Below, in pieces: positions 1 through 6,230 of a stretch of DNA of 11,764 nucleotides. Each line of letters starts with the position of its first letter. The first letter of the stretch is position 1. The notes under the pieces were generated by a model, which searched no databases, was not told the origin of the DNA, and saw only the letters and a list, made by a program, of their open reading frames with translations. The DNA is from Bog-756 sp043784065 (GTDB lineage: Bacteria > Actinomycetota > Acidimicrobiia > Acidimicrobiales > RAAP-2). The position numbers and the translations under genes are program-made. Location of the stretch: NCBI GenBank assembly GCA_043784065.1, contig JAYVYR010000231.1:1-11764 (forward strand). The letters are read 5' to 3'.

Positions 1-409
1 GCAGTGGACGGGATACAGCGCCAGGGCTGGGGCGGGATCCTGACTCGTTGTCCGCAGGATCGGAGCCGATACCCGGCAGGTCGTCAGTAGCGGGGCCCGG
101 TCGTCCGGTAGGAATGCCGGCGGGGCCTTTGGGGTCTTCTCTCCCTCGCGTCGGATCGATCATCCCTCCTGTGCCCTCAAGGTGGGGTCGGCCATCGTTG
201 CCGAAAGGCGCTCGGCCCCTTCCCGGCCCCGCACACTTTCAGGCCACACACCAACATGCGACCCGGTGGCGCGACTGTCCGAAGCCGGGTCCGCGGCACA
301 GCAGGGTCGGACTGTTTCGAAGGACGGGGGCACCTGGACCATTCCAACATTGTGGTCTGCACGGTGTCCAAACGTGCGGAGTACCTGTCCCGTCGCCCGC
401 CGCCCATTG

Positions 410-430
410 CCCGTTACCCGTTACCCGTTT
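410..430. repeat. 7-bp tandem repeat, three copies
   Basis: The unit CCCGTTA occurs at 410-416 and 417-423, and a third copy with one change (CCCGTTT) at 424-430. It lies about 87 bp upstream of the membrane-protein gene that starts near 517, outside any supported coding region. It could be a slippage product or a small array of protein-binding sites; the sequence does not decide between these. Confidence 0.75.
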
Positions 431-441
431 CGGGAGGCATT

Positions 442-491
442 GCCACTCCGGGTCACCACCCTTCGTCCCACGGTTTCGACGCCACTCCGGG
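442..491. repeat. 11-bp direct repeat pair
   Basis: GCCACTCCGGG is found at 442-452 and again at 481-491, a 39-bp spacing measured start to start. The second copy ends 25 bp before the proposed GTG start at 517. The pair could be regulator half-sites or a chance repeat in GC-rich DNA. Confidence 0.55.
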
Positions 492-516
492 GGTCTGTCA
501 CAGTGTCGTGGTGTTC

Positions 517-1011
517 GTGACGAACCACGTGTTGGCCGGCGCTCTGATCGGGCGGCGCTTCGCTCGCAGGCCACTATCAGCCTTTTTCGTGGGATTCGGT
601 TCCCACCTGCTCATGGACGCAGTCCCCCATTGGGGGTGCGACCTCCGCGAGCCAGGTGGACCCGATCGGTTCCTTCGGGCGGCACGGCGGGACGGCCTAC
701 TCGGTTTGGCTGTCCTGGCCGGGTGCGTATGGACGGCCGACCGGAAACAGGTTCCAGCCGCGGTCGCCGCCATTGCCGGCGCCGTGTTTCTCGATGTCGA
801 CAAGCCGAGCGAGTACTTCTTCGACCGGAACCCCATACCGGACTGGCTCCAGCGGATCCATGGTCGGATCCAGCGCGAGTCCGACCAACTCATGATCGTC
901 GAGGTGGCGACCGGGTTGGCGCTCGCCGTTGTCGAACTTGCGGGTTCGAGACCTTGGTCGCACCGCGGCACCGCTGCGCATCACCACGCTCTGTGCTCAA
1001 GCGGCCACTGA
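517..1011 (+). CDS. Small integral membrane protein with HxxxD-type motifs (YdjM/DUF457-like)
   Basis: The product is 164 aa from a GTG start at 517. It opens with TNHVLAGALIG and continues to SHLLMDAVPHW, so His4, His30, Asp34 and His38 fall in a pattern like that of YdjM/DUF457-type membrane proteins, which are annotated as putative metal-dependent hydrolases. A second acidic patch, FLDVD, lies at about residues 91-95. Hydrophobic segments are visible at about 5-12 with 19-37, 61-74, 79-95 and 126-142, so it is probably an inner-membrane protein with three or four helices. In-frame GTG codons at 508 and 511 are alternative starts, and none has a strong ribosome-binding site. I chose 517 because MTNHVLAG gives the compact N-terminus seen in similar proteins. 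Substrate and reaction are unknown. It stands alone, about 300 bp upstream of the glycosyltransferase on the same strand. Confidence 0.7.
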   Translation: MTNHVLAGALIGRRFARRPLSAFFVGFGSHLLMDAVPHWGCDLREPGGPDRFLRAARRDGLLGLAVLAGCVWTADRKQVPAAVAAIAGAVFLDVDKPSEYFFDRNPIPDWLQRIHGRIQRESDQLMIVEVATGLALAVVELAGSRPWSHRGTAAHHHALCSSGH

Positions 1012-1309
1012 GTCTCACCTGTTCACGCTTACAGCGCGCAGAATTAACACGCTGTTCGCTTTGTGTACAGACCGAAGAAACACTGCCCGGTTACCATCAC
1101 AGTGGGCGAAGCAAAATTGTTTCTTCCACAGCACATGTCGGGGTTGTCCGGCATCCGAAGCGCAGCGATCAGGCGAGGTGCACCCCTGCGTCTCCGACGT
1201 TCACGGGGTTGCCACGCAGGGTCTCCACGTGGGGGCCGGCAACATCGGCAGCCGACCGTGACCGACGCCGACACTCCGTGGAGCGAACAACCGTGAGAGG
1301 CAGAACCAG
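1012..1309 (+). promoter_or_regulatory. Long intergenic leader with candidate promoter for the GT2 gene
   Basis: This gap of about 300 bp is richer in A and T around 1038-1135 than its surroundings. A candidate promoter is TTAACA at 1044-1049, a 16-nt spacer, and TACAGA at 1066-1071. It would leave a 5' leader of about 230 nt before the ATG at 1310. An inverted repeat, ACAGCG (1031-1036) with CGCTGT (1050-1055), overlaps the proposed -35 and could be an operator or a weak stem after the upstream gene. A ribosome-binding site, GAGAGG at 1295-1300, sits 9 nt before the ATG. I recognise no known riboswitch. Confidence 0.3.
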
Positions 1310-2164
1310 ATGACACCTGCATCGAATGATCATCCCGATCTGAGGCTCGTAACGTCAAGAGGGCCGACGGTCAGCGTCGCTATTCCGGCGAAGAACGAAG
1401 CCCTGAACCTTCCCCACGTCCTGGCTGCCCTCCCCGAGGGGCTCCACGAGGTGATCCTGGTCGACGGACGATCGACCGACGACACGGTGGCGGTAGCCAA
1501 GAGCCTCCGGCCGGACATCGTCGTCATCGACCAGACCCGGCGCGGCAAAGGCAACGCTCTGGCCTGTGGATTTGCCGCAGCTACGGGAGCGGTCATCGTC
1601 ATGCTCGATGCCGACGGATCGACCAACCCGGCCGAGATCCCCCGATTCGTGGGCGTACTCGCCGAAGGCGCGGACTACGCCAAGGGCTCGCGCTTCATGC
1701 CGGGCGCAGAGGGCAGCGACATCAGCCGACTGCGCCAGTACGGCAACTACTGGCTCAACAAGATCGTGAATGTGCTCTACGGCACCCGGTACACGGACCT
1801 CTGCTACGGCTACAACGCCTTCCGCCGAGAGTGCCTGGACGCCATTGATCTCGATGCCGGAACACCAGGAGCCCCTGATACCGGCGAGATGTTGTGGGGT
1901 GATGGGTTCGAGGTCGAGACATTGATGAACATCCGGATCGCCAAGTCGGACTATCGGGTGGCTGAAGTGCCGAGCTTCGAATTGAGCCGCGTCTACGGAT
2001 CGAGCAATCTCCACGCCTTTTCCGACGGGATCCGGGTGCTGCGGACCATCCACGTCGAACGGACTCGGCGGCGGACCAACCTGTCGCCACACCATATCGA
2101 CCACAAGCCGTTGGTCAGCCAGTTGGTGACCGACGACGTCGATGATGCGCCGATGGCCGGATAG
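1310..2164 (+). CDS. Family 2 glycosyltransferase (polyprenyl-phosphate glycosyltransferase type)
   Basis: The product is a 284-aa cytoplasmic or membrane-associated GT-A enzyme that transfers a sugar from a nucleotide donor; the DPM1/DPMS-like layout suggests a polyprenyl-phosphate acceptor. Visible landmarks in order are SVAIPAKNEALNL at 22-34, VDGRSTDDT at 51-59 (donor-binding loop), RRGKGNAL at 78-85, the metal-binding DxD as D100-A-D102, the acceptor-side segment YGYNAFRR at 166-173, GDGFEVET at 197-204, and YGSSNLHAFSDGIRVLRTI at 229-247. There is no C-terminal transmembrane pair, so it is the soluble form of the family. The ATG at 1310 has GAGAGG 9 nt upstream. The gene stands alone on this strand and converges on the minus-strand EEP gene, with 90 bp between stop codons. 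Family assignment is firm; donor and acceptor are unknown. Confidence 0.93.
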   Translation: MTPASNDHPDLRLVTSRGPTVSVAIPAKNEALNLPHVLAALPEGLHEVILVDGRSTDDTVAVAKSLRPDIVVIDQTRRGKGNALACGFAAATGAVIVMLDADGSTNPAEIPRFVGVLAEGADYAKGSRFMPGAEGSDISRLRQYGNYWLNKIVNVLYGTRYTDLCYGYNAFRRECLDAIDLDAGTPGAPDTGEMLWGDGFEVETLMNIRIAKSDYRVAEVPSFELSRVYGSSNLHAFSDGIRVLRTIHVERTRRRTNLSPHHIDHKPLVSQLVTDDVDDAPMAG

Positions 2165-2254
2165 TCACTTGTGGCTGCGGTAGCGCCTGGCAGCACTGAG
2201 CCGGGGCACTGAGCCGGGGCAGCCGATCGGCACGGTAGCCGAACCACGGAAGGC
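2165..2254. terminator. Convergent intergenic region, possible bidirectional terminator
   Basis: Two genes end here facing each other. The gap contains a perfect 10-bp palindrome (GCCGATCGGC, 2222-2231). CTGAGCC copies in the 13-bp tandem repeat could pair with GGCTCAG at 2252-2258. There is no clear T-tract, so a Rho-independent terminator is only a possibility. Confidence 0.3.
2193..2218. repeat. Perfect 13-bp tandem duplication
   Basis: GCACTGAGCCGGG is present twice head to tail (2193-2205 and 2206-2218), followed by the first two bases of a third copy. It lies between two convergent stop codons and so is outside coding sequence. A recent slippage duplication is the simplest explanation. 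Confidence 0.85.
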
Positions 2255-3322
2255 TCAGCGGGTCGATCGGGGTTCCATGGCGATGGTGGCGACCATGGCC
2301 CGATGGTCACTTCCCGGGCCTTCTGCCGTCGCAAATCTGGTGGCGGCCACATGGGTCCCAGTAAGTACGTGGTCGATGCGCGCGAGTGATGGGAGGAGCG
2401 GGAGATCGTTCGGCCACGTCATGGCCAAGGCCTGCCCCCTAACTGCGGCCACGTCCGTAAGACCAGCGTCGAGGAGTTGCCGGAATCTCTTGGATCCCCA
2501 GGTGGCATTGAAGTCCCCTAGGACGAGCAGGTGACCAGGACCATGGTGACGTACCGCCACATTGATGAGGTCCAATTGGCCCACCCACTGCGAATAGGAG
2601 CTTGGGAGGGGGGCGATGGTGTGGACCACCCAGAGGTCGAGCGGGCCGGAGGGCAGGCGGAGGGTTGCTTGAAGAATCAGCGGACGACCGTAGGCATAGA
2701 CGACATTGGCGTTGGCGACCGGGTACTTCGATGCGATCAGGAACGACCAGGGGTCGAACTGGCGGACCTGGAGCCGGTAAGGCAGAGCCGCCAGCGTTCC
2801 GGACGCGTCAAGTTCGGCCACATCCGGCGGGGTGATCTCCTCGAGTGTCACGAGTTGCGGGCGTATCGAAGCCAGAGCCGAGCTGTAGCCGGCCATCGAA
2901 GGATTGTGGTTGTAGACGTTGGCGTCGAACAAGGTAAGCGTCGGGGCCCCGGACGTCCATGAGGGAATCGGCTCGGAAGCAGTGAACTCCGGGGCCAGAA
3001 AAGCGATCTGAGCCACTACGACGAACCCGGCGGTCCCACAAAGGAGCCAGCGACGTCCGAACGCGGCCGCACTAGCGACGATCCAGGCCGGCAGGTAGAC
3101 AATCGCGGTCACAACGTTGAGCACGGCGAATGGCTCGGTGACGTCCCAGGCCACCACGCGCACCAGGGCTACGACAGCTAGAGGGACAACGATGCACCAG
3201 AGGAGAATGACCACATAAGGCGGGAGCTCGTGATTGCGTCGCCCGGAGGCCGTGGGGTTGCCGATCGCCTTGAGCGTTCCAGCGGCGGGACCGGGTGCAA
3301 TGATTGCGACCGGCTCTTCCAT
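2255..3322 (-). CDS. Membrane-anchored endonuclease/exonuclease/phosphatase (EEP) family protein, VanJ-like architecture
   Basis: The 355-aa product has three N-terminal transmembrane segments at about 33-58, 65-88 and 92-110, then a complete EEP domain. Its metal-binding and catalytic landmarks are all visible: DANVYN (N135), LEEI (E162), HTIAPL (H234), GDFNAT (D270, N272), IDHVL (D317) and GSDHRAMV (D339, H340). Positive residues before helix 1 (GRRN) and between helices 2 and 3 (GRRW) put those ends inside, so the catalytic domain should lie outside the membrane. That architecture is the one described for VanJ/StaP-type proteins, reported to act on polyprenyl pyrophosphates. A lipid-carrier phosphatase is therefore a good hypothesis, though other phosphodiesters are possible. 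The ATG at 3322 has no ribosome-binding site, but a TAGTCT hexamer lies exactly 6 nt upstream, suggesting leaderless transcription. Confidence 0.9.
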   Translation of the reverse strand: MEEPVAIIAPGPAAGTLKAIGNPTASGRRNHELPPYVVILLWCIVVPLAVVALVRVVAWDVTEPFAVLNVVTAIVYLPAWIVASAAAFGRRWLLCGTAGFVVVAQIAFLAPEFTASEPIPSWTSGAPTLTLFDANVYNHNPSMAGYSSALASIRPQLVTLEEITPPDVAELDASGTLAALPYRLQVRQFDPWSFLIASKYPVANANVVYAYGRPLILQATLRLPSGPLDLWVVHTIAPLPSSYSQWVGQLDLINVAVRHHGPGHLLVLGDFNATWGSKRFRQLLDAGLTDVAAVRGQALAMTWPNDLPLLPSLARIDHVLTGTHVAATRFATAEGPGSDHRAMVATIAMEPRSTR

Positions 3323-3328
3323 CGGGCA

Positions 3329-3349
3329 AGACTACGGTGACGTTCACCG
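3329..3349 (-). promoter_or_regulatory. Candidate leaderless promoter with adjoining inverted repeat
   Basis: On the minus strand the hexamer TAGTCT (3334-3329) fits the actinobacterial -10 form TANNNT and ends 6 nt before the ATG at 3322, so transcription would begin at the start codon. Immediately upstream lies the inverted repeat CGGTGA-CGT-TCACCG (3335-3349), in the space between -10 and -35, where a repressor could block polymerase. I see no good -35 hexamer. Confidence 0.45.
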
Positions 3350-3537
3350 GTGGCGGCATCACCTGTTGCATCAGTGTCACCCGGTGCGATAACCGTTGGG
3401 GATTGTTCCCCGTGGCTGGCGGATGACCGAACGGTCGGCGGGTGACAGACCGGCAGAGCCGGAGGCGTAACTACAACCACCAAGACAACTGCCTCCACCG
3501 CTACACCAGTGATTGCCCGCGCATCGCCGCCCCACCG

Positions 3538-4536
3538 CTACAACTTCCAGGTGTCCGCCACTGCGCCACCGGTCGTTGTTCCGCCGAAGAGGATGAGGGA
3601 TCCCGCCTGATCACTAGCCAACTGTCCGTCTCCTCGTGGCGGCGGAGTGGACATGCCGACCTTCAGCCGGGACCAGTTCGACCCGTTGAACAGCCACGTG
3701 TCACCCAATACGGTCGTGCCGCGCACAACCCCCCCGTAGCCACCGAACACCACAACTCCGCCAAGTGCGGCATCGTAGGCACTGACCGCTGCCCGGCGCA
3801 CGGGCGGCGACGTCGTCGGTTGCAGCTCAGTCCAACTATTGCCTGTCCATGTCCACGTCGTTCGTTGGCCCACGACGCCAGTTATCCCCCCAAAGAGCAC
3901 CACCGCTTGCGTAGTGGGATCGTAAGCCATCGTCGCATAGTTGAGACCAGGGGCTGACGTCGGATACGGCACCGAGGCATTCCGGTGCCAGTCGACTCCG
4001 TCCCACACCCAGGTGGCGCCGGACAGAATGTTGCGCTCGCCGCCGGCCATGACCACGGTCTGATTGGCAGCGTCGTAGGCCATGGCGTAGCCGAGGATGG
4101 TCGACGGGATATTGCGTGGGGACTGCTTGTGCCAACTTCCGTCGAATGTCCAGGTGTCGCTGAAGCCGTGGCCGTACGCTCCGGTACCGATGCCCCCGAA
4201 CATGACGATGGAGGCGGAGGCGGCGTCATAGGCCATCTGCATGTCCTTGCGAGGAGCTGGCCCGCTGGTGGCGAGGACCGCCCACGTGGTCCCATTCCAT
4301 CCCCAGGTAGTAGAGCCCGTACCGGGCGAGCCTCCGAAGAGGACGGTCTCACCGAGGATGGGATCGAAGGCCATGGCACCCTCCGCCGTGATCGGCGGAG
4401 ACAGCACCGGCTGCTGGAGCACCCAAGAGGGACCACCCGAGGCACCCGCCGTTGCGGTCGGCACCAGGACTGCCAGGGCGGCCACTACGACCGCACCAGC
4501 TCGATACCTCGTCGACGCACGAGATCCTCGGACCAT
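3538..4536 (-). CDS. Secreted six-bladed kelch-like beta-propeller protein
   Basis: The 332-aa product has a signal peptide: basic N-region MVRGSRASTRYR, hydrophobic core at about 13-25, and likely cleavage near TAGA at 29-32. Six kelch/galactose-oxidase-type repeats follow, each with a [MS]A[YF]D...VLFGG strand pair and then a TW.W.G..W segment. The FGG-type turns lie at about 67-69, 113-115, 164-166, 215-217, 264-266 and 317-319. The chain ends abruptly at DTWKL, while PSWVLQ at 36-41 just after the signal looks like the missing last strand of blade six. The N-terminus therefore probably closes the ring. No catalytic motif is visible, so binding or adhesion is most likely. The frame is open upstream, but the start at 4536 is fixed by a perfect Shine-Dalgarno sequence and the signal peptide. 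It follows the YVTN-PKD gene after 196 bp on the same strand. Confidence 0.87.
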   Translation of the reverse strand: MVRGSRASTRYRAGAVVVAALAVLVPTATAGASGGPSWVLQQPVLSPPITAEGAMAFDPILGETVLFGGSPGTGSTTWGWNGTTWAVLATSGPAPRKDMQMAYDAASASIVMFGGIGTGAYGHGFSDTWTFDGSWHKQSPRNIPSTILGYAMAYDAANQTVVMAGGERNILSGATWVWDGVDWHRNASVPYPTSAPGLNYATMAYDPTTQAVVLFGGITGVVGQRTTWTWTGNSWTELQPTTSPPVRRAAVSAYDAALGGVVVFGGYGGVVRGTTVLGDTWLFNGSNWSRLKVGMSTPPPRGDGQLASDQAGSLILFGGTTTGGAVADTWKL

Positions 4537-4550
4537 GGGATCCTCCTTAA
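4537..4550 (-). promoter_or_regulatory. Perfect Shine-Dalgarno sequence for the kelch gene
   Basis: On the minus strand AAGGAGGA (4548-4541) is followed by TCCC and then the ATG at 4536. This is the strongest ribosome-binding site in the window. It decides the start of the kelch gene against the longer open frame. Confidence 0.85.
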
Positions 4551-4574
4551 ACCTTGACGGCGGTCCGCATACGC

Positions 4575-4598
4575 TCGCCGCCTCGCCGCCTCGCCGCC
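4575..4598. repeat. 8-bp tandem repeat, three perfect copies
   Basis: TCGCCGCC is repeated at 4575-4582, 4583-4590 and 4591-4598 (GGCGGCGA on the transcribed minus strand). It sits 39-62 bp upstream of the kelch start, in its probable leader or promoter. Copy-number change here would alter spacing or leader structure without touching the protein. Variation between strains is not known. Confidence 0.8.
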
Positions 4599-4732
4599 AG
4601 CCAGCAATGCAGCGTACCCCTGACGGGTTATCCGATGCCGGGAACTTCCTGAACGCCGATTCGAGCGCCGCCATCCGGTGGCCTTCGGTCATCAGCGAAC
4701 TTGCGCCTAGACGTACCACCTCGGCGACATAG

Positions 4733-6157
4733 TCAGTGGATGGCGACCGAGTGGGTGACCGTCGCCGACGGGCCCCCATTGTGCGAGACCGTCTGCCCGG
4801 TAAAAGCCAACGCGATCGACGTCCCGGCGGAATCCGTTTCCGTGACCGTGACCGAATAGGACCCGGGCGCAACGAAAATATGTGAGGTGCGAGGAGTGGT
4901 GGTGGTGGCGACCTGGCCGTCGCCGAACGACCACGCATAGGAGGAAATGGTCCCGAATGCCACGGTCGAGGTCGTCGCATTGAGGTACGTCGCGGAACCA
5001 TGGACAGCGGCCCGGACCGTGAACGCAGCAACAGGCGCCTGGTCGGGCACCACGGCGATGCCTAGCGGGCCCTTGCCCACGGTAAGGGACGTCATCGACA
5101 CGACAGGCGAGGCGGTGTCAGCCCCGGTGATGACCTTCAGCGACGTCGAGAGACTCTTGCCGACATAGGCCATCTTCCCGTCCGGGCTGATCGCTACCCG
5201 GTCAGGATTGCCCGTGCCCATAGCCAGCGTCGTCGGCGCAACGGAGGGGTTCGTCGAGTCGACATTGACAAGGACGCTGACATCGTTGCTCACGCCGTTA
5301 GCGACGTACCCATAGGTTCCGTCCGGGGTGATGGCGATTCCGATCGGTCCCGATCCGACCGGCAACGTCGTCGGCGAGACGCTCGGGTTGGGCGAGTCGG
5401 CGTTGTCGACCACTGCAATCCGGTTCAGGGCGGTGGTGGCTACATAGAGGTACTTCCCATCGGGCGTGACTACAGGAAGGGCCGGATTCGTCCCCACGAT
5501 GAGCATCGTCGAGGAGACGGTCGGCGTCGCCGACTCAGCGTTGTCGATCACGCTCAAGGAGTCGGCTCCCGCATTGGCGATGTAGGCGTACTTGCCATCC
5601 GGGGTAATGGCCACACCGATGGGCTGGCTCCCGACGTGGAGAGTCGTGAGCACTGTCGGCGTCGGCGTATCGACGCCACCGACGACTGTCACCGTGTTGT
5701 CGAAGGCATTGGGTACATAGGCGTAATTGCCGTCGGGAGTGATGGCGATCGAGACCGGCTTGGAGCCCAGCGGCACCGTGGTGGCCGCCACTGTGGGGCT
5801 GGAGGTACCTGGGCCAACAATGACGCTGAGGGCTTTGGCGCCGCGGTCGACGACATAGGCGTACTTGCCGTCAGGAGTGACGGCGACCCCGGAAGGCGAA
5901 GTCCCGACCTTGAGAGCGATGGTTCCCGTCGGACCGATGACGTCGACGGTGTTGACACTGACGTTGGTGACCAGCACGGGCCACACCGGCGCAGACACCG
6001 ACGACGATGCAGACGGAGCCAGTCCCACGAGGCCGGCAAAGCCTGCCGCAGAAGCCAGGAAAGTGCCGGCGGCAAGTCGCATGCGTGCGCCCGTCAGCAC
6101 TGGCGGCTCAACGACCTTCGTGGAACTCAATTGCCCGGAATTCGCCCCTTGAGCCAT
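4733..6157 (-). CDS. Secreted YVTN-family seven-bladed beta-propeller with C-terminal PKD domain
   Basis: The 474-aa product starts at the ATG at 6157. After a polar N-region of about 25 residues comes a hydrophobic export signal (about 26-48, RMRLAAGTFLASAAGFAGLV). YVTN/lactonase-like repeats of about 46 residues follow, each carrying [ST]PDG.YAYV.N.....V.V. The PDG turns fall at about 94-97, 140-143, 185-188, 231-234, 277-280 and 324-327, and a seventh ends at VVPDQ. A partial strand set, VLVTNVSVNTVDVI, at the N-terminus completes the ring. Residues about 374-450 form a PKD domain with the signature YAWSFGDG (W409-G414) and PGSYSVTVTETD. Such proteins are surface or extracellular binding proteins, and no enzyme motif is visible. 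ATGs at 6175 and 6082 are alternative starts; 6157 was chosen because TACCGT lies exactly 6 nt upstream. It follows the asparagine-synthetase-like gene by 73 bp. Confidence 0.88.
   Translation of the reverse strand: MAQGANSGQLSSTKVVEPPVLTGARMRLAAGTFLASAAGFAGLVGLAPSASSSVSAPVWPVLVTNVSVNTVDVIGPTGTIALKVGTSPSGVAVTPDGKYAYVVDRGAKALSVIVGPGTSSPTVAATTVPLGSKPVSIAITPDGNYAYVPNAFDNTVTVVGGVDTPTPTVLTTLHVGSQPIGVAITPDGKYAYIANAGADSLSVIDNAESATPTVSSTMLIVGTNPALPVVTPDGKYLYVATTALNRIAVVDNADSPNPSVSPTTLPVGSGPIGIAITPDGTYGYVANGVSNDVSVLVNVDSTNPSVAPTTLAMGTGNPDRVAISPDGKMAYVGKSLSTSLKVITGADTASPVVSMTSLTVGKGPLGIAVVPDQAPVAAFTVRAAVHGSATYLNATTSTVAFGTISSYAWSFGDGQVATTTTPRTSHIFVAPGSYSVTVTETDSAGTSIALAFTGQTVSHNGGPSATVTHSVAIH
5042..5905 (-). 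repeat. Tandem coding repeats of about 138 bp (YVTN blades)
   Basis: The propeller part of the YVTN-PKD gene is a run of units of about 46 codons. The conserved core reads, on the plus strand, close to GCCGTCNGGNGTGATGGCGA and recurs near 5170, 5320, 5460, 5600, 5735 and 5870. The units share codons as well as amino acids, which suggests duplication within the gene. Spacing between PDG turns is regular (45-47 residues). Confidence 0.8.
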
Positions 6158-6163
6158 GACCCG

Positions 6164-6169
6164 ACGGTA
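6164..6169 (-). promoter_or_regulatory. Candidate leaderless -10 element of the YVTN-PKD gene
   Basis: On the minus strand TACCGT (TANNNT) ends 6 nt before the ATG at 6157, while no start candidate of this gene has a convincing ribosome-binding site. No clear -35 is visible. A second -10-like hexamer, TATCAT (6217-6212), lies further upstream and could serve a leadered transcript from the ATG at 6175. Confidence 0.35.
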
Positions 6170-6230
6170 CTGCATGATTTGCCGCCGGCGCTAGGCGTGG
6201 CGAGGCTTCACATGATATCGAGCAGGCCAG

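Larger units (their letters stand above)
1..516. other. No convincing gene; noncoding or unrecognised stretch with short repeats
   Basis: I find no gene I can support here. One plus-strand frame stays open through the whole stretch, but its translation is rich in Arg, Pro, Ser and Gly, matches no family I know, and runs on under the next gene, as expected of a high-GC shadow frame. Another plus-strand frame is open from base 1 to a TAG at 88-90 (29 codons) and could be the tail of an upstream gene, but nothing supports that. The stretch holds a 7-bp tandem repeat at 410-430 and an 11-bp direct repeat at 442 and 481, listed separately. No tRNA-like fold was seen. Confidence 0.5.

Noticed and set aside
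410..491. A CRISPR array or replication origin with iterons in the left-end repeats.
   Set aside because: Units are only 7 and 11 bp, no regular spacers exist, and there is no replication or Cas gene nearby.
3..1313. A stop-free plus-strand frame of more than 430 codons spanning the left end and the membrane-protein gene.
   Set aside because: Its translation is Arg/Pro/Ser/Gly-rich with no recognisable domain or hydrophobic core, and it overlaps the better-supported HxxxD membrane protein in another frame and runs into the GT2 start. Long chance frames are normal at this GC content.
1355..2104. A 249-codon minus-strand frame opposite the GT2 gene.
   Set aside because: The plus strand encodes a complete GT2 enzyme with all motifs; the antisense frame shows no family features and is the usual shadow of a GC-rich gene.
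4537..5031. Extending the kelch gene to an ATG at 5031, giving 497 codons.
   Set aside because: The extension would overlap the PKD end of the YVTN gene and bury the signal peptide. The ATG at 4536 has a perfect AAGGAGGA site and an immediate signal sequence.
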